From an uncultured Candidatus Poseidoniales archaeon (GTDB lineage: Archaea > Thermoplasmatota > Poseidoniia > Poseidoniales > Thalassarchaeaceae), in contig CACJKA010000006.1 of assembly GCA_902593945.1 (NCBI GenBank), forward strand, positions 1 to 64,000: DNA of 64,000 nt, in the 5' to 3' direction. Positions 55,973 to 64,000 of this stretch are shown piece by piece (within the stretch, counting starts at the first letter, position 1; every line of letters begins with the position of its first letter). Below the pieces are notes generated by a model. The model searched no databases and had not been told where the DNA came from. It saw only the letters and a program-made list of their open reading frames with translations. Position numbers and translations under genes: made by a program.

Positions 55973-56206
55973 ATGTCAGTGGGTTACGTACTAGTAAATG
56001 TTGAACCCGGTTCGGAAGTAGATGTGTTTAATACAGCATCATCATTATCTTTTGTAACCGATGCAAATCTTCTCTTCGGCGATCATGATTTAATAGTTAA
56101 ATTAGAGGCAGAAAATATGGGAGATATAGCTAGGTTAGTTGTAGAATCAATACGTGCAATTCCAGGAGTTTTGAATACCAAAACGCTTGCTTGCGCAGAA
56201 ATGTAG
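55973..56206 (+). CDS. Stand-alone Lrp/AsnC-type ligand-binding (RAM) domain
   Basis: ATG 55973 gives MSVGYVLVNVEPGSEVDV and 77 aa, a complete RAM domain: GYVLVNVEPG, FGDHDLIVKLEAENM and IRAIPGVLNTKTL. No helix-turn-helix is present. Such single-domain proteins form dimers or larger rings and sense amino acids, often partnering with full-length regulators. The start lies 99 nt from the divergent macro gene. The track begins 30 nt earlier. Confidence 0.9.
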   Translation: MSVGYVLVNVEPGSEVDVFNTASSLSFVTDANLLFGDHDLIVKLEAENMGDIARLVVESIRAIPGVLNTKTLACAEM

Positions 56207-56263
56207 ATGATTTTTCATTAGTCGGTTTTTTCAGTTTTCTTTTAATTGTGGCGCAGTATTGCG

Positions 56264-56316
56264 TTTTTTATACAATAACTTCATATCCTATTTTGACTGT
56301 CGAAGTGGCGGAGGAT
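56264..56316 (+). promoter_or_regulatory. Promoter and RBS of the MC1 gene
   Basis: TTTTTTATA (56264-56273) is a good TATA box and GGAGGAT (56310-56316) is a strong Shine-Dalgarno 6 nt before the ATG. Transcription would start near 56297. The arrangement suits a highly expressed chromatin protein. Confidence 0.55.
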
Positions 56317-56322
56317 TGCTTT

Positions 56323-56586
56323 ATGTCAGACAAAAAATACTTCGTATTGATGGAGAATGGAAAGGACACTACTCAAGTGTTCGTAAGCAAGCAGCCACGT
56401 GGAGCAGCCTTGAAGGCAGCTACTCGTGGCCATACCGCTATCCAACTGCGTGAGCGCGGAACAAACCGTGTTCACAATTTTGAAGGTTGGACTGAGGTTG
56501 TTGCAAAGCCAGCTAATGGACCAGCTTGGCTACCAGACAAAATCAAGAAGGCCAATGTAAAGAAAAATGGAATTACTCGATTATGA
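56323..56586 (+). CDS. MC1-type chromosomal protein
   Basis: The 87-aa product aligns along its length with methanogen chromosomal protein MC1: YFVLMENGKDTTQVFVSKQPRGAALKAATRG, IQLRERGTNRVHNF and NGPAWLPDKIKKANVKK. MC1 is a monomeric basic protein that bends DNA sharply and serves as a chromatin protein. ATG 56323 is fixed by the RBS; the track start lies 44 codons upstream in a spurious extension. The promoter is strong and a terminator follows. The family call is secure. Confidence 0.95.
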   Translation: MSDKKYFVLMENGKDTTQVFVSKQPRGAALKAATRGHTAIQLRERGTNRVHNFEGWTEVVAKPANGPAWLPDKIKKANVKKNGITRL

Positions 56587-56615
56587 GTAATCTATTTTTT
56601 CCGGAATTACAAAAC

Positions 56616-56641
56616 CCCTCTCCGGGTTTACTCGGAGAGGG
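56616..56641. terminator. Bidirectional hairpin terminator between MC1 and sdhB
   Basis: CCCTCTCCG (56616-56624) and CGGAGAGGG (56633-56641) form a perfect 9-bp stem with an 8-nt loop. It lies 29 nt after the MC1 stop and 5 nt beyond the sdhB stop, between convergent genes. T-rich tracts lie on the sdhB exit side. It likely ends or protects both transcripts. Confidence 0.7.
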
Positions 56642-56646
56642 TTAAA

Positions 56647-57408
56647 TCATCTTAATCCTAATTTACGTCCAATTATTGCAATTGGATCGTAGTATTCTGT
56701 AATTACTCTTTCTTTGAGAGGTATTATTGCATTGTCTGTGATATTGATCCCTGCAGGGCATACTTCTGTGCAACATCGAGTAATATTACAATAGCCTATA
56801 CCAAAATCATCTTTAATTTCAGGAATTCTATTTTCAACATCTAATGGATGCATTTCTAATCCTGCTAAACGTACAAAGAACCTTGGTCCAGCGAAATCAT
56901 CGAATTTTTGATGTTCTCGGAGTACGTGACATGTGTTTACACACAACATACATTCAATACAACCTCTAAACTCTTGGATTCGATTTGCCTCATTCTGATT
57001 AAATTCCCAGTCTAATTCATCAGGGCCTTTCACAGGGACCATTTTTTTATTCATTTCATAAGCCCATGATGTATCTGTAACCAAGTCCTTTGTTAATGGG
57101 AATGATTGCATTGGTTTCACAAGAACAGGCTCTCCATCTGGAGTTTCTTCCATTACTTCTTCCATTCTTGTCATGCACATAAGACGTGGTTTTCCATTAA
57201 CTTCTGCGGAACATGAACCACATTTACCTGCTTTACAATTCCATCTGCAAGATAGGTCTGGAGCATGCTCAGCTTGTATTCTATGAATTACATCAAGAAC
57301 TACCATCCCTTCATCCATTTCAACAGTATAATCTACCATTTCTCCGAATGGGTCTCCATCTTCATCGGGTTCTCCTCTGAAAATTTTGAATGTTACATCT
57401 TCTGCCAT
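56647..57408 (-). CDS. sdhB: Succinate dehydrogenase iron-sulfur subunit
   Basis: It carries three clusters between flavin and quinone: 2Fe-2S at CRWNCKAGKCGSCSAEVNGKPRLMC-type Cys positions (about residues 55-75), 4Fe-4S CIECMLCVNTC and 3Fe-4S CNITRCCTEVCPAGI. ATG 57408 is 1 nt after the sdhA stop, its Shine-Dalgarno GGAGGAA lying in the end of sdhA. The length of 253 aa is typical. The second cluster motif keeps four Cys. Confidence 0.96.
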   Translation of the reverse strand: MAEDVTFKIFRGEPDEDGDPFGEMVDYTVEMDEGMVVLDVIHRIQAEHAPDLSCRWNCKAGKCGSCSAEVNGKPRLMCMTRMEEVMEETPDGEPVLVKPMQSFPLTKDLVTDTSWAYEMNKKMVPVKGPDELDWEFNQNEANRIQEFRGCIECMLCVNTCHVLREHQKFDDFAGPRFFVRLAGLEMHPLDVENRIPEIKDDFGIGYCNITRCCTEVCPAGINITDNAIIPLKERVITEYYDPIAIIGRKLGLR

Positions 57409-57409
57409 T

Positions 57410-59236
57410 TTATTCCTCCTCGTGCAAGTCTTCAATATCTAGTAATTTTTTCAGTTCCTCGTCTATGGGAGGGTATCTTCGATGCTCAATTGTCATTTTA
57501 TCTTTCTTCGTTATAACACTATTTATTTTGCCCCAGTATTTGTAATCAGGTGTTGGGAAATCATCTCTAGTATGGCCTCCTCTAGATTCCTTTCTATGCA
57601 GTGCTGCTAATGTACACATTCTACTTACATCAATCATAGCATCAATTTCTAGTGCTTGATGCCAACCTGGATTGTAAATACGGCTATTTCCTGTAGATGT
57701 ATTCTTAGAACGTTTTTCCAAATCATCTAAATCTTCTAATGCCTCTTTTAACAATTTTTCAGTTCTAATTATGCCTACTTTATATTGCATCATTTCTCTT
57801 AAATCTTCTACGACTTTTGCTGGATTCTCCCCTTCAGTTCTATTTAATGGCGCTAATGTTTCTTCAATTGCATTATTAATTTCTATAGGGTCTATTGGGA
57901 GAAAATCCTCAATATCTTTAGCGAGCAATGCAGCGTTTTCTCCAGCAATTTTTCCGAATACAATAAGATCTGAGAGTGAATTTCCTCCAAGCCTATTTGC
58001 GCCATGTAGGCCTGTAGCGGCTTCTCCGGCTGCAAACATTCTAGGTACTGTAGTTTCCTGTGTTTCCGGGTGAACTTTTATTCCTCCCATCACATAGTGT
58101 GCTGTAGGGCCAACTTCCATTTTTTCAGTAGTAATATCAACTGCAGCCAATTCCTTGAATTGATGGTACATTCCTGGAAGTTTCTTTCTTACTTGATCAG
58201 GCTCTCTCCAAGAAATATCCAGATATGCTCCTCCATGAACGCTGGCTCTACCAGCATCTCTTTCGGAATTTATTGCTTTAGCAACAACATCTCTTGTCAA
58301 TAATTCAGGAGGTCTACGGACAGTTGCTAATTTCCCTTCTACAATCTCAGAGACCCATTCCAAAGCCTCTTTTTCAGTATCAGCGAATTCGTCCTTATAC
58401 ATCTCAGGGACATAGTCGAACATGAATCTCTTTCCTTCAGAATTGGTCAGCATACCTCCCTCTCCTCGAACACCCTCAGTAACTAAAATTCCTTTTACAG
58501 ACGGGGGCCAAATCATACCTGTAGGGTGGAATTGAATGAATTCCATATCTCCCATTTCGGCTCCGGCCCAATATGCTAATGCATATCCTTCTCCAGTATA
58601 CTCCCATGAACCTGAACAAACAGCCCAACACCTTGTGGCACCTCCAGTTGCCATTACAATGGTTTTTGCTTTGAAAACATGTAATGTTCCATTGTTCCTA
58701 TCGTAGGCAAAACATCCAGATATTTTCCCATCAGTCTTGAACATTTTACGGACAGTGAATTCCATAAATATCTCCATACCCATATGAACTCCTTTCTCTT
58801 GAAGAGTTCTGATTAATTCTAAACCAGTTGCATCTCCAATATGTGCTAACCTAGGATATGTATGTCCACCAAAGTTTCTTTGATTTGTTAGCCCCTTTGG
58901 TGTTCTATCAAAAACAGCCCCCCAAGTTTCTAGTTCTCTAATCCTGTCTGGGGCCTGTTGAGCATGAATTTTTGCCATCCTCCAATCATTTAGGTATTTT
59001 CCACCTTTCATTGTGTCTCGGAAATGAGTTTGCCAATTATCACGAGGATCTTTGTTGCCCAATGCGGCTGCAGCACCTCCTTCAGCCATTACCGTATGCG
59101 CCTTTCCTAGCATTGATTTACATATCATGGCGACACTAACTCCTGAGTTACTAGCCTCTATTGCTGCTCTCAATCCAGCACCCCCTGCTCCAATTATTAC
59201 GACATCATGTTCATGAACAATGTAATTTTCACTCAT
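57410..59236 (-). CDS. sdhA: Succinate dehydrogenase flavoprotein subunit
   Basis: The 608-aa subunit oxidises succinate with covalent FAD. It shows the dinucleotide fold [16 protein letters not shown], the FAD-attachment region [17 protein letters not shown], active-site HPTGM, and HYVMGGIKV with [16 protein letters not shown]. The family arrangement and length are canonical. GAGGTGAT lies before the ATG, 9 nt after sdhC. No separate assembly factor is in the window. Confidence 0.97.
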   Translation of the reverse strand: MSENYIVHEHDVVIIGAGGAGLRAAIEASNSGVSVAMICKSMLGKAHTVMAEGGAAAALGNKDPRDNWQTHFRDTMKGGKYLNDWRMAKIHAQQAPDRIRELETWGAVFDRTPKGLTNQRNFGGHTYPRLAHIGDATGLELIRTLQEKGVHMGMEIFMEFTVRKMFKTDGKISGCFAYDRNNGTLHVFKAKTIVMATGGATRCWAVCSGSWEYTGEGYALAYWAGAEMGDMEFIQFHPTGMIWPPSVKGILVTEGVRGEGGMLTNSEGKRFMFDYVPEMYKDEFADTEKEALEWVSEIVEGKLATVRRPPELLTRDVVAKAINSERDAGRASVHGGAYLDISWREPDQVRKKLPGMYHQFKELAAVDITTEKMEVGPTAHYVMGGIKVHPETQETTVPRMFAAGEAATGLHGANRLGGNSLSDLIVFGKIAGENAALLAKDIEDFLPIDPIEINNAIEETLAPLNRTEGENPAKVVEDLREMMQYKVGIIRTEKLLKEALEDLDDLEKRSKNTSTGNSRIYNPGWHQALEIDAMIDVSRMCTLAALHRKESRGGHTRDDFPTPDYKYWGKINSVITKKDKMTIEHRRYPPIDEELKKLLDIEDLHEEE

Positions 59237-59245
59237 AATATCACC

Positions 59246-60046
59246 TCACATTATAATCCAATAGTGGTCTTGAATTCTGCCTTCTGAGACGGCCAAAACA
59301 AACAAATCTCCAAGAAAAACCATAACTAAACTAGTCCAAAACCAGAAGGCATGTTCAATATTTAAGTTACTAACTTTGATGTATAATTTCCCCATTATTC
59401 CTGAGATTCCACCTCTCCATCGATTCATCCCTCCACCAAATAGATGTCTGAATGCGTGACAAGAAGCAACATACATGAATAGAAGAATAGATTCAGTAGC
59501 TAAAACCACGGTTCCTAAAGATATTCCAAATTCAGTTCCATCGTTAAACCACATTGTATGATATACATCGTAAACTTTCATTGAAAGAATAATTATTGCT
59601 AGATATAACATATATCTGTGAATATTATTTAACACAAATAGTCCGGTTTCTCCTTTGTACCCTATTCTGTAATTCACTTCAGGTTTTGCAACTACACATG
59701 CTGTAGGATTTTGGAAAAAGACTCTATGGTAGACTTTTCGCATGTAGTAACATGTCCCTCTAAATCCAAATGGTATCCATAAAATCAGCATAGCTGAATT
59801 CATCCAATTAGGTGCTTTTATACCGAACAAATGTATTACATCGGGTGAAAAAATTGGTGAAGTCACCCTGTGATTGTCGTAGTGAATTGCTCCATCCCAA
59901 ATCAAAACCCGTAATGCAGTATAGATCAAAGCCAGAGTTAATCCAAACCCCATCCAAAATGGCTTAGTCCACCATCTGTCGATTCTATCTGTTTTCCCAA
60001 ACCCCTTTTTCAGGGGTAGTTTAATCGCATCAGACAAAGAACTCAC
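59246..60046 (-). CDS. sdhC: Succinate dehydrogenase membrane anchor, single five-helix subunit
   Basis: The 266-aa product has five hydrophobic helices. Candidate heme-ligand histidines sit in NNIHRYMLYL and SCHAFRHLFGG, and the block GFRGTCYYMRKVYHR resembles the anchor subunit found with actinobacterial-type succinate dehydrogenases. It is the first gene of sdhC-A-B. No sdhD is present, so this one protein probably supplies the whole membrane part. The start is a GTG at 60046 with no clear RBS; the first helix follows at residue 31. The role is inferred from context and motif resemblance. Confidence 0.85.
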   Translation of the reverse strand: MSSLSDAIKLPLKKGFGKTDRIDRWWTKPFWMGFGLTLALIYTALRVLIWDGAIHYDNHRVTSPIFSPDVIHLFGIKAPNWMNSAMLILWIPFGFRGTCYYMRKVYHRVFFQNPTACVVAKPEVNYRIGYKGETGLFVLNNIHRYMLYLAIIILSMKVYDVYHTMWFNDGTEFGISLGTVVLATESILLFMYVASCHAFRHLFGGGMNRWRGGISGIMGKLYIKVSNLNIEHAFWFWTSLVMVFLGDLFVLAVSEGRIQDHYWIIM

Positions 60047-60177
60047 CTAATGGTGCAAGCACCAGTAATACTCCCGACTCAAGTAAGGGCAATAAGTGAT
60101 TGCTTTTACCCATGACTTAATCATTCATCTTTAGCGGAATATTAATGTTAACTTGGCTTTTCGTATGTTTGATTAAA

Positions 60178-60291
60178 ATGGATGACTTCAATGATATCAC
60201 TTCATCAATTTGTCCTAATTGTGGTTATATGCCCGGAGCTTGGCTCCCCTCTCTCCGTTGTCCGGAATGTGGAGAAATAATGTTTCCATGA
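60178..60291 (+). CDS. 37-aa zinc-ribbon microprotein
   Basis: This frame is too short for the ORF track. It reads MDDFNDITSSICPNCGYMPG and ends CPECGEIMFP-stop. The two CxxC knuckles (CPNC, CPEC) are spaced 12 residues apart, a standard zinc ribbon. TCGTATGTTTGAT upstream is AT-rich and could be a promoter; no Shine-Dalgarno is obvious, so the mRNA may be leaderless. It lies between sdhC and the aldehyde dehydrogenase on the opposite strand. Function unknown. Confidence 0.7.
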   Translation: MDDFNDITSSICPNCGYMPGAWLPSLRCPECGEIMFP

Positions 60292-60305
60292 AAAAATATT
60301 ATAAT

Positions 60306-61934
60306 TTACGCTAAAGAAGAATAATCAACCTTTTCTTCAATTAATTCAATTTCGTCTACATCCATTTGTGCAAGCTGCAATTTACCTGACAATTCGTCAT
60401 TTACTGCATGCCAATATGAGTATGATTCGATAACCCATATTCCTGATTCCCGAGTGCCATTTCCACTACCTTTTACTCCACCAAAAGGAAGGTGCGCCTC
60501 AGCCCCCGTTGTCGAATTATTTATTCCGGTCATTCCTGCTTTAATTCCTGACTTGTACCTATATGCCTCTAGTCTATCATTGGTATAAATTGCACTTGAT
60601 AATCCATATGGTGATGCATTGGCAAGATGTAATGCATGTTCGAAATCTTTAGCCTTTACAATAGTGACTACTGGACCAAATATTTCTTCATGGAAACATT
60701 CCATTTCTTCAGTTACATCTGCATAAACATGTGGCCACATGTAAACTCCTTGTTCAGGATTACCAAGGAAGTTCTCTGGTCTATTGTCGGAAGTTATTCT
60801 TCCATTACCCCACAATTTCTTCGCTCCACTTTTCTCACATAATTCTAAATCTCGCATGAAATCATTTGCATATTTTTCAGATAACATAGGGCCATATAAT
60901 ACATCTTCATGTACCATTGAATCCCCAATTGTTGTTGATCTGACTTTTTCCATTAACTTTTCAATGAAATCATCATAAATGTCTTCATGAATTATCAAAT
61001 TACCAAGACTTGTACATCGTTGACCGGCTGTCCCAAATCCTGCCCAGTATGCTCCTTCAACAGCGTTCTCCATATTTGCACTTGGCATAATTACCAATGG
61101 GTTCTTACCTCCTAATTCTAGACTGGCAGATACTAAGTTCCTACCGCAAACTTCTCCAATCATTTTTCCTACTGATGTAGAACCAGTAAAACTGATCTTA
61201 TTGACTAATCCTTGGTCAACAGCATCAACAAGATGTTGTCCCGCGCCACTTCCTTTTCCATGAATCAAGTTTATGACGCCATTTGGTAGTCCTGCTTCAT
61301 GCATAATTCTAGTTAGCATGAAAGACAATAATGGGGAGTCCTGTGGGCTTTTCCAAACACAAGTATTACCGCACATTATTGCCGGAATCATTTTCCAAAA
61401 GGGAACTGCTGAGGGGAAATTACATGCGTTGATTATTCCGCAAACTCCTAAAGGTCTTCTGTAGGTAAAAAGCTCCTTATCGGGTAATTCTGAATTAACT
61501 GTTTGGCCATATAATCTACGACCCTCAGATTGGAAAAATAGGCATGTATCAATCGCTTCCTGAACTTCTCCTCCACTTTCTTTCAATGTCTTACCGATCT
61601 CTCTTGTTTCAACTCTTACAATATCCTCTTTGTATTGCATTAGAAGTCTCCCCATATTTCCTATAATTTGACCTCTGGTTGGTGCCGGTGTTGCAGCCCA
61701 TGAAGGAAATGCATTTCTTGCAGCATCTAGGGCTTCATGCACATCATCTTTAGTGGAAAGAGGAAACTCTCCAAGACAGTCAGAAAGTAGTGCTGGATTT
61801 AGACTTTCAAAAGTTTCTCCACTACTGGATAATTTCAATTCCCCATTAATTATATTGTATCCCTTAATCTTCGGACTACCGTTGGGATTATTGGCTTCCA
61901 TAAATTCAAATCCTGTTTCGAGTACATTGGTCAT
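60306..61934 (-). CDS. NAD(P)-dependent aldehyde dehydrogenase
   Basis: ATG 61934 (MTNVLETGFEFMEAN) gives 542 aa; the track adds 13 residues. The fold motifs are intact: GVCGIINACNFPSAVPFW, FTGSTSVGK, SLELGGKNP with catalytic Glu (about 276), FGTAGQRCTSLG with nucleophile Cys (about 307), and EEIFGPVV. The end HLPFGGVKGSGNG is typical of ALDHs that act on amino-acid-derived semialdehydes. The precise substrate cannot be read from sequence; P5C or aminoadipate semialdehyde-type activity are candidates. Confidence 0.92.
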   Translation of the reverse strand: MTNVLETGFEFMEANNPNGSPKIKGYNIINGELKLSSSGETFESLNPALLSDCLGEFPLSTKDDVHEALDAARNAFPSWAATPAPTRGQIIGNMGRLLMQYKEDIVRVETREIGKTLKESGGEVQEAIDTCLFFQSEGRRLYGQTVNSELPDKELFTYRRPLGVCGIINACNFPSAVPFWKMIPAIMCGNTCVWKSPQDSPLLSFMLTRIMHEAGLPNGVINLIHGKGSGAGQHLVDAVDQGLVNKISFTGSTSVGKMIGEVCGRNLVSASLELGGKNPLVIMPSANMENAVEGAYWAGFGTAGQRCTSLGNLIIHEDIYDDFIEKLMEKVRSTTIGDSMVHEDVLYGPMLSEKYANDFMRDLELCEKSGAKKLWGNGRITSDNRPENFLGNPEQGVYMWPHVYADVTEEMECFHEEIFGPVVTIVKAKDFEHALHLANASPYGLSSAIYTNDRLEAYRYKSGIKAGMTGINNSTTGAEAHLPFGGVKGSGNGTRESGIWVIESYSYWHAVNDELSGKLQLAQMDVDEIELIEEKVDYSSLA

Positions 61935-62074
61935 GTGCCTGCGAAATATAACTCTATCAAGAAACCTTCTCAAGGAAGATTATGGTGATTTAATCCATTA
62001 TTCATTTGACATCTTCAAGTTCACAGGTTTAACTACCCCCCATTACTACAGAGGATTGTTCAGAGGTATGTGGA

Positions 62075-64000
62075 ATGTCAAATGAGGAAGTAGATGACTT
62101 ACAACTTAGAGTAGCAAAGGCGATACCGAGTGATGTAGGGCATGGTCGTGCTCGAGTACCTTTCGACAATGATTTGAATCTGAAACCAGGAGATATTGTT
62201 GAGATTACAGGAGAACAGAAAACTGCTGCTATTGTTTGGCGTTGTCGCCCAGAAGATGCCAATCTTGGCATTATTAGAGTGGATGGAATTATTAGGAAAA
62301 ATGCAGGTGTTTCTCTTGGTGATAAAGTTTCAATCCGTAAAGTCGAGACACAGCCTTGTCAGAAATTAATTCTTAGTCCTGTAATGGCTAAACAGCAGAA
62401 AGTACGATTCGGGCCAGGAATTGAAGGTTTTGCTCGTAGAGGCCTGAATAAGAGGCCAGTAGTTTCTGGAGATAGAATTTTTATACCAGGGATGACTCTT
62501 TTCGCAGAGGCTTTACCATTTCAAATTGTCAAAACAACTCCTAAGGGAATAGTTCAGGTACTTCCTGATACTGAAATAGTAATCAAAGAAGAACCTGTTG
62601 ATGAAGAAGATGAATCCGGACAGCCAATTTCAACAATTTCATATGAGGACATAGGGGGAATCGGTGAGCAACTTCAAAAAGTTAGAGAAATGATAGAACT
62701 TCCATTGAAGCATCCTATTCTTTTCCGAAGATTAGGAATTGATCCTCCCAGAGGGGTTCTTCTCCATGGTCCTCCAGGCACAGGGAAAACATTGATTGCG
62801 AAGGCGGTTGCATCAGAAACTAAGGCAAACTTTACTTCAATAAATGGTCCAGAGATAATTTCGAAATATTATGGTGAGAGTGAAAAACAGTTACGTGAAA
62901 TATTTGACGAAGCAGCTGCCAATTCTCCTGCAATAATTTTCATTGATGAGTTAGATTCTATTGCCCCTAAGAGAGAAGATGTTAGTGGAGAAGTAGAAAG
63001 AAGGGTCGTAGCTCAATTATTGACTTTACTGGATGGTATGCAAGGCAGGGACAATGTCATAGTAATAGGTGCAACTAATCGTCCTGATGCAATCGATCCT
63101 GCTCTCCGTCGCGGAGGGAGATTTGATCGAGAATTAGAGATAGGCGTTCCTGATAAGCATGGTCGTTCAGAAATCATTGGTATCCATACTCGTGGAATGC
63201 CAATTAGTGACGACTTTGAGATTGAATGGTTATTAGATAATACTCATGGATTTGTAGGTGCAGATATTTCAGCTCTTGTAAGGGAAGCCGCAATGAAAGC
63301 TCTTAGAAGATATTTACCAGAGATTGATTTAGACGAAGAACAGATTCCAACTGAAGTACTTGAGAAGATGGAAGTCAAAATGGCAGATTTCAAATTAGCA
63401 ATAAAGGAAATTGAGCCAAGCGCTTTAAGAGAAATATATCTTGAAGTTCCTGAAGTAAGTTGGGATCAAGTAGGTGGACTCAAAGAAGTAAAAGAAAGAC
63501 TGAAGGAAAGTATTGAATGGCCTCTAACAAGGCCCGAGATGTTCAACCACTTTGGTATTAATCCTCCACGAGGAATAGTACTGTTTGGGGCACCTGGAAC
63601 TGGTAAGACACTTATTGCTAAGGCGATTGCAAATGAAGCCAAGGCGAATTTCATTACAATAAAAGGTCCTGAATTAATTTCTAAATGGGTAGGTGATTCT
63701 GAGAAAGCGGTAAGAGAATTATTCAAGAAAGCCAAACAATCTAGTCCTTCTATAATTTTCTTAGATGAGTTTGAAAGTATTGCAGGAGTTAGGAGAAGTA
63801 ATACCGGTGAAGGTTCAGATGTGATGAATAGAGTGGTTAATCAATTACTAAGTTCAATGGATGGTGTTGAATCAATGGAAGGCGTAATAGTCGTTGCAGC
63901 TACCAATCGCCCAGAGATGATAGACCCCGCACTACTAAGAAGTGGAAGATTCGAAAGAGTACTCCATATCCCTCCTCCTGATGTTGATTCAATTAAGGCA
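62075..64000 (+). CDS. CDC48/VCP-type AAA+ ATPase, C-terminus cut by window edge
   Basis: This frame is absent from the track because it has no stop inside the window. ATG 62075, 7 nt after AGAGGT, opens 642 codons. The N-domain ([20 protein letters not shown]) is followed by D1 with Walker A GPPGTGKT (about 232), pore [11 protein letters not shown] and Walker B FIDELDS, then D2 with GAPGTGKT (about 505), pore [11 protein letters not shown] and Walker B FLDEFES. It is a hexameric unfoldase that delivers proteins for degradation. D2 continues past the window. Confidence 0.95.
   Translation, partial: MSNEEVDDLQLRVAKAIPSDVGHGRARVPFDNDLNLKPGDIVEITGEQKTAAIVWRCRPEDANLGIIRVDGIIRKNAGVSLGDKVSIRKVETQPCQKLILSPVMAKQQKVRFGPGIEGFARRGLNKRPVVSGDRIFIPGMTLFAEALPFQIVKTTPKGIVQVLPDTEIVIKEEPVDEEDESGQPISTISYEDIGGIGEQLQKVREMIELPLKHPILFRRLGIDPPRGVLLHGPPGTGKTLIAKAVASETKANFTSINGPEIISKYYGESEKQLREIFDEAAANSPAIIFIDELDSIAPKREDVSGEVERRVVAQLLTLLDGMQGRDNVIVIGATNRPDAIDPALRRGGRFDRELEIGVPDKHGRSEIIGIHTRGMPISDDFEIEWLLDNTHGFVGADISALVREAAMKALRRYLPEIDLDEEQIPTEVLEKMEVKMADFKLAIKEIEPSALREIYLEVPEVSWDQVGGLKEVKERLKESIEWPLTRPEMFNHFGINPPRGIVLFGAPGTGKTLIAKAIANEAKANFITIKGPELISKWVGDSEKAVRELFKKAKQSSPSIIFLDEFESIAGVRRSNTGEGSDVMNRVVNQLLSSMDGVESMEGVIVVAATNRPEMIDPALLRSGRFERVLHIPPPDVDSIKA

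Overview
The window reads as a stretch of a marine planktonic archaeal chromosome, most likely Thermoplasmatota of the Poseidoniales (Marine Group II) or the neighbouring Marine Group III. The archaeal markers are FtsZ1-type FtsZ, ribosomal protein L15e, aIF1A with RIO1 and a Dim2-like KH protein, an MC1 chromatin protein, Hjc resolvase, a DUF63 protein, a CDC48-type ATPase, a presenilin-like protease, an ER-type signal peptidase and an intron-containing tRNA-Tyr. The low GC content, very large surface proteins, protein/amino-acid degradation genes and an aerobic-type respiratory chain fit Poseidoniales. This is inference from gene content; Group II versus III cannot be settled by eye.

Layout. 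1-3.6 kb: a secreted protein cut by the left edge, ftsZ, tRNA-Tyr with a 27-nt intron, then a 690-bp unit bounded by exact 30-bp copies of the tRNA 3' end and carrying one orphan gene, then L15e and a PRC-barrel protein. 3.7-18.9 kb: a surface-protein island with four very large exported proteins (PPC/PKD-like, a 1465-aa repeat protein, a subtilase, an Ig-like repeat protein), a DoxX-like protein and a small membrane protein. 19.0-30.9 kb: a complete nuoABCDHIJJKLMN operon without nuoEFG, with unusual insertions in NuoH and NuoI and a split NuoJ. 30.9-34.4 kb: aIF1A, RIO1, Dim2-like KH and DUF63. 34.4-39.1 kb: a leucine-catabolic carboxylase cluster (MCC carboxyltransferase, enoyl-CoA hydratase, biotin carboxylase, separate biotin carrier).

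39.1-54.3 kb: mixed housekeeping and membrane genes, namely DUF4126, SerRS, presenilin-like protease, FolC, dCMP deaminase, a TPM-domain protein, a UPF0200 P-loop protein, an Lhr-type helicase, a PLC-like lipoprotein, signal peptidase I with an unknown membrane partner, and a site-2 protease. 54.3-64 kb: a coiled-coil microprotein, Hjc, a macro-domain protein, a stand-alone RAM domain, MC1, sdhCAB, a 37-aa zinc-ribbon microprotein, an aldehyde dehydrogenase, and a CDC48-type ATPase cut by the right edge.

Together the genes describe a respiring heterotroph. Extracellular and surface proteases supply peptides; the MCC cluster and an aldehyde dehydrogenase feed carbon inward; succinate dehydrogenase and an EFG-less complex I feed the membrane quinone pool. 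No CRISPR array, insertion sequence or rRNA was seen. No gene-free stretch exceeds 300 bases; the longest gaps are about 100-155 bases and hold promoters, hairpins or nothing recognisable.
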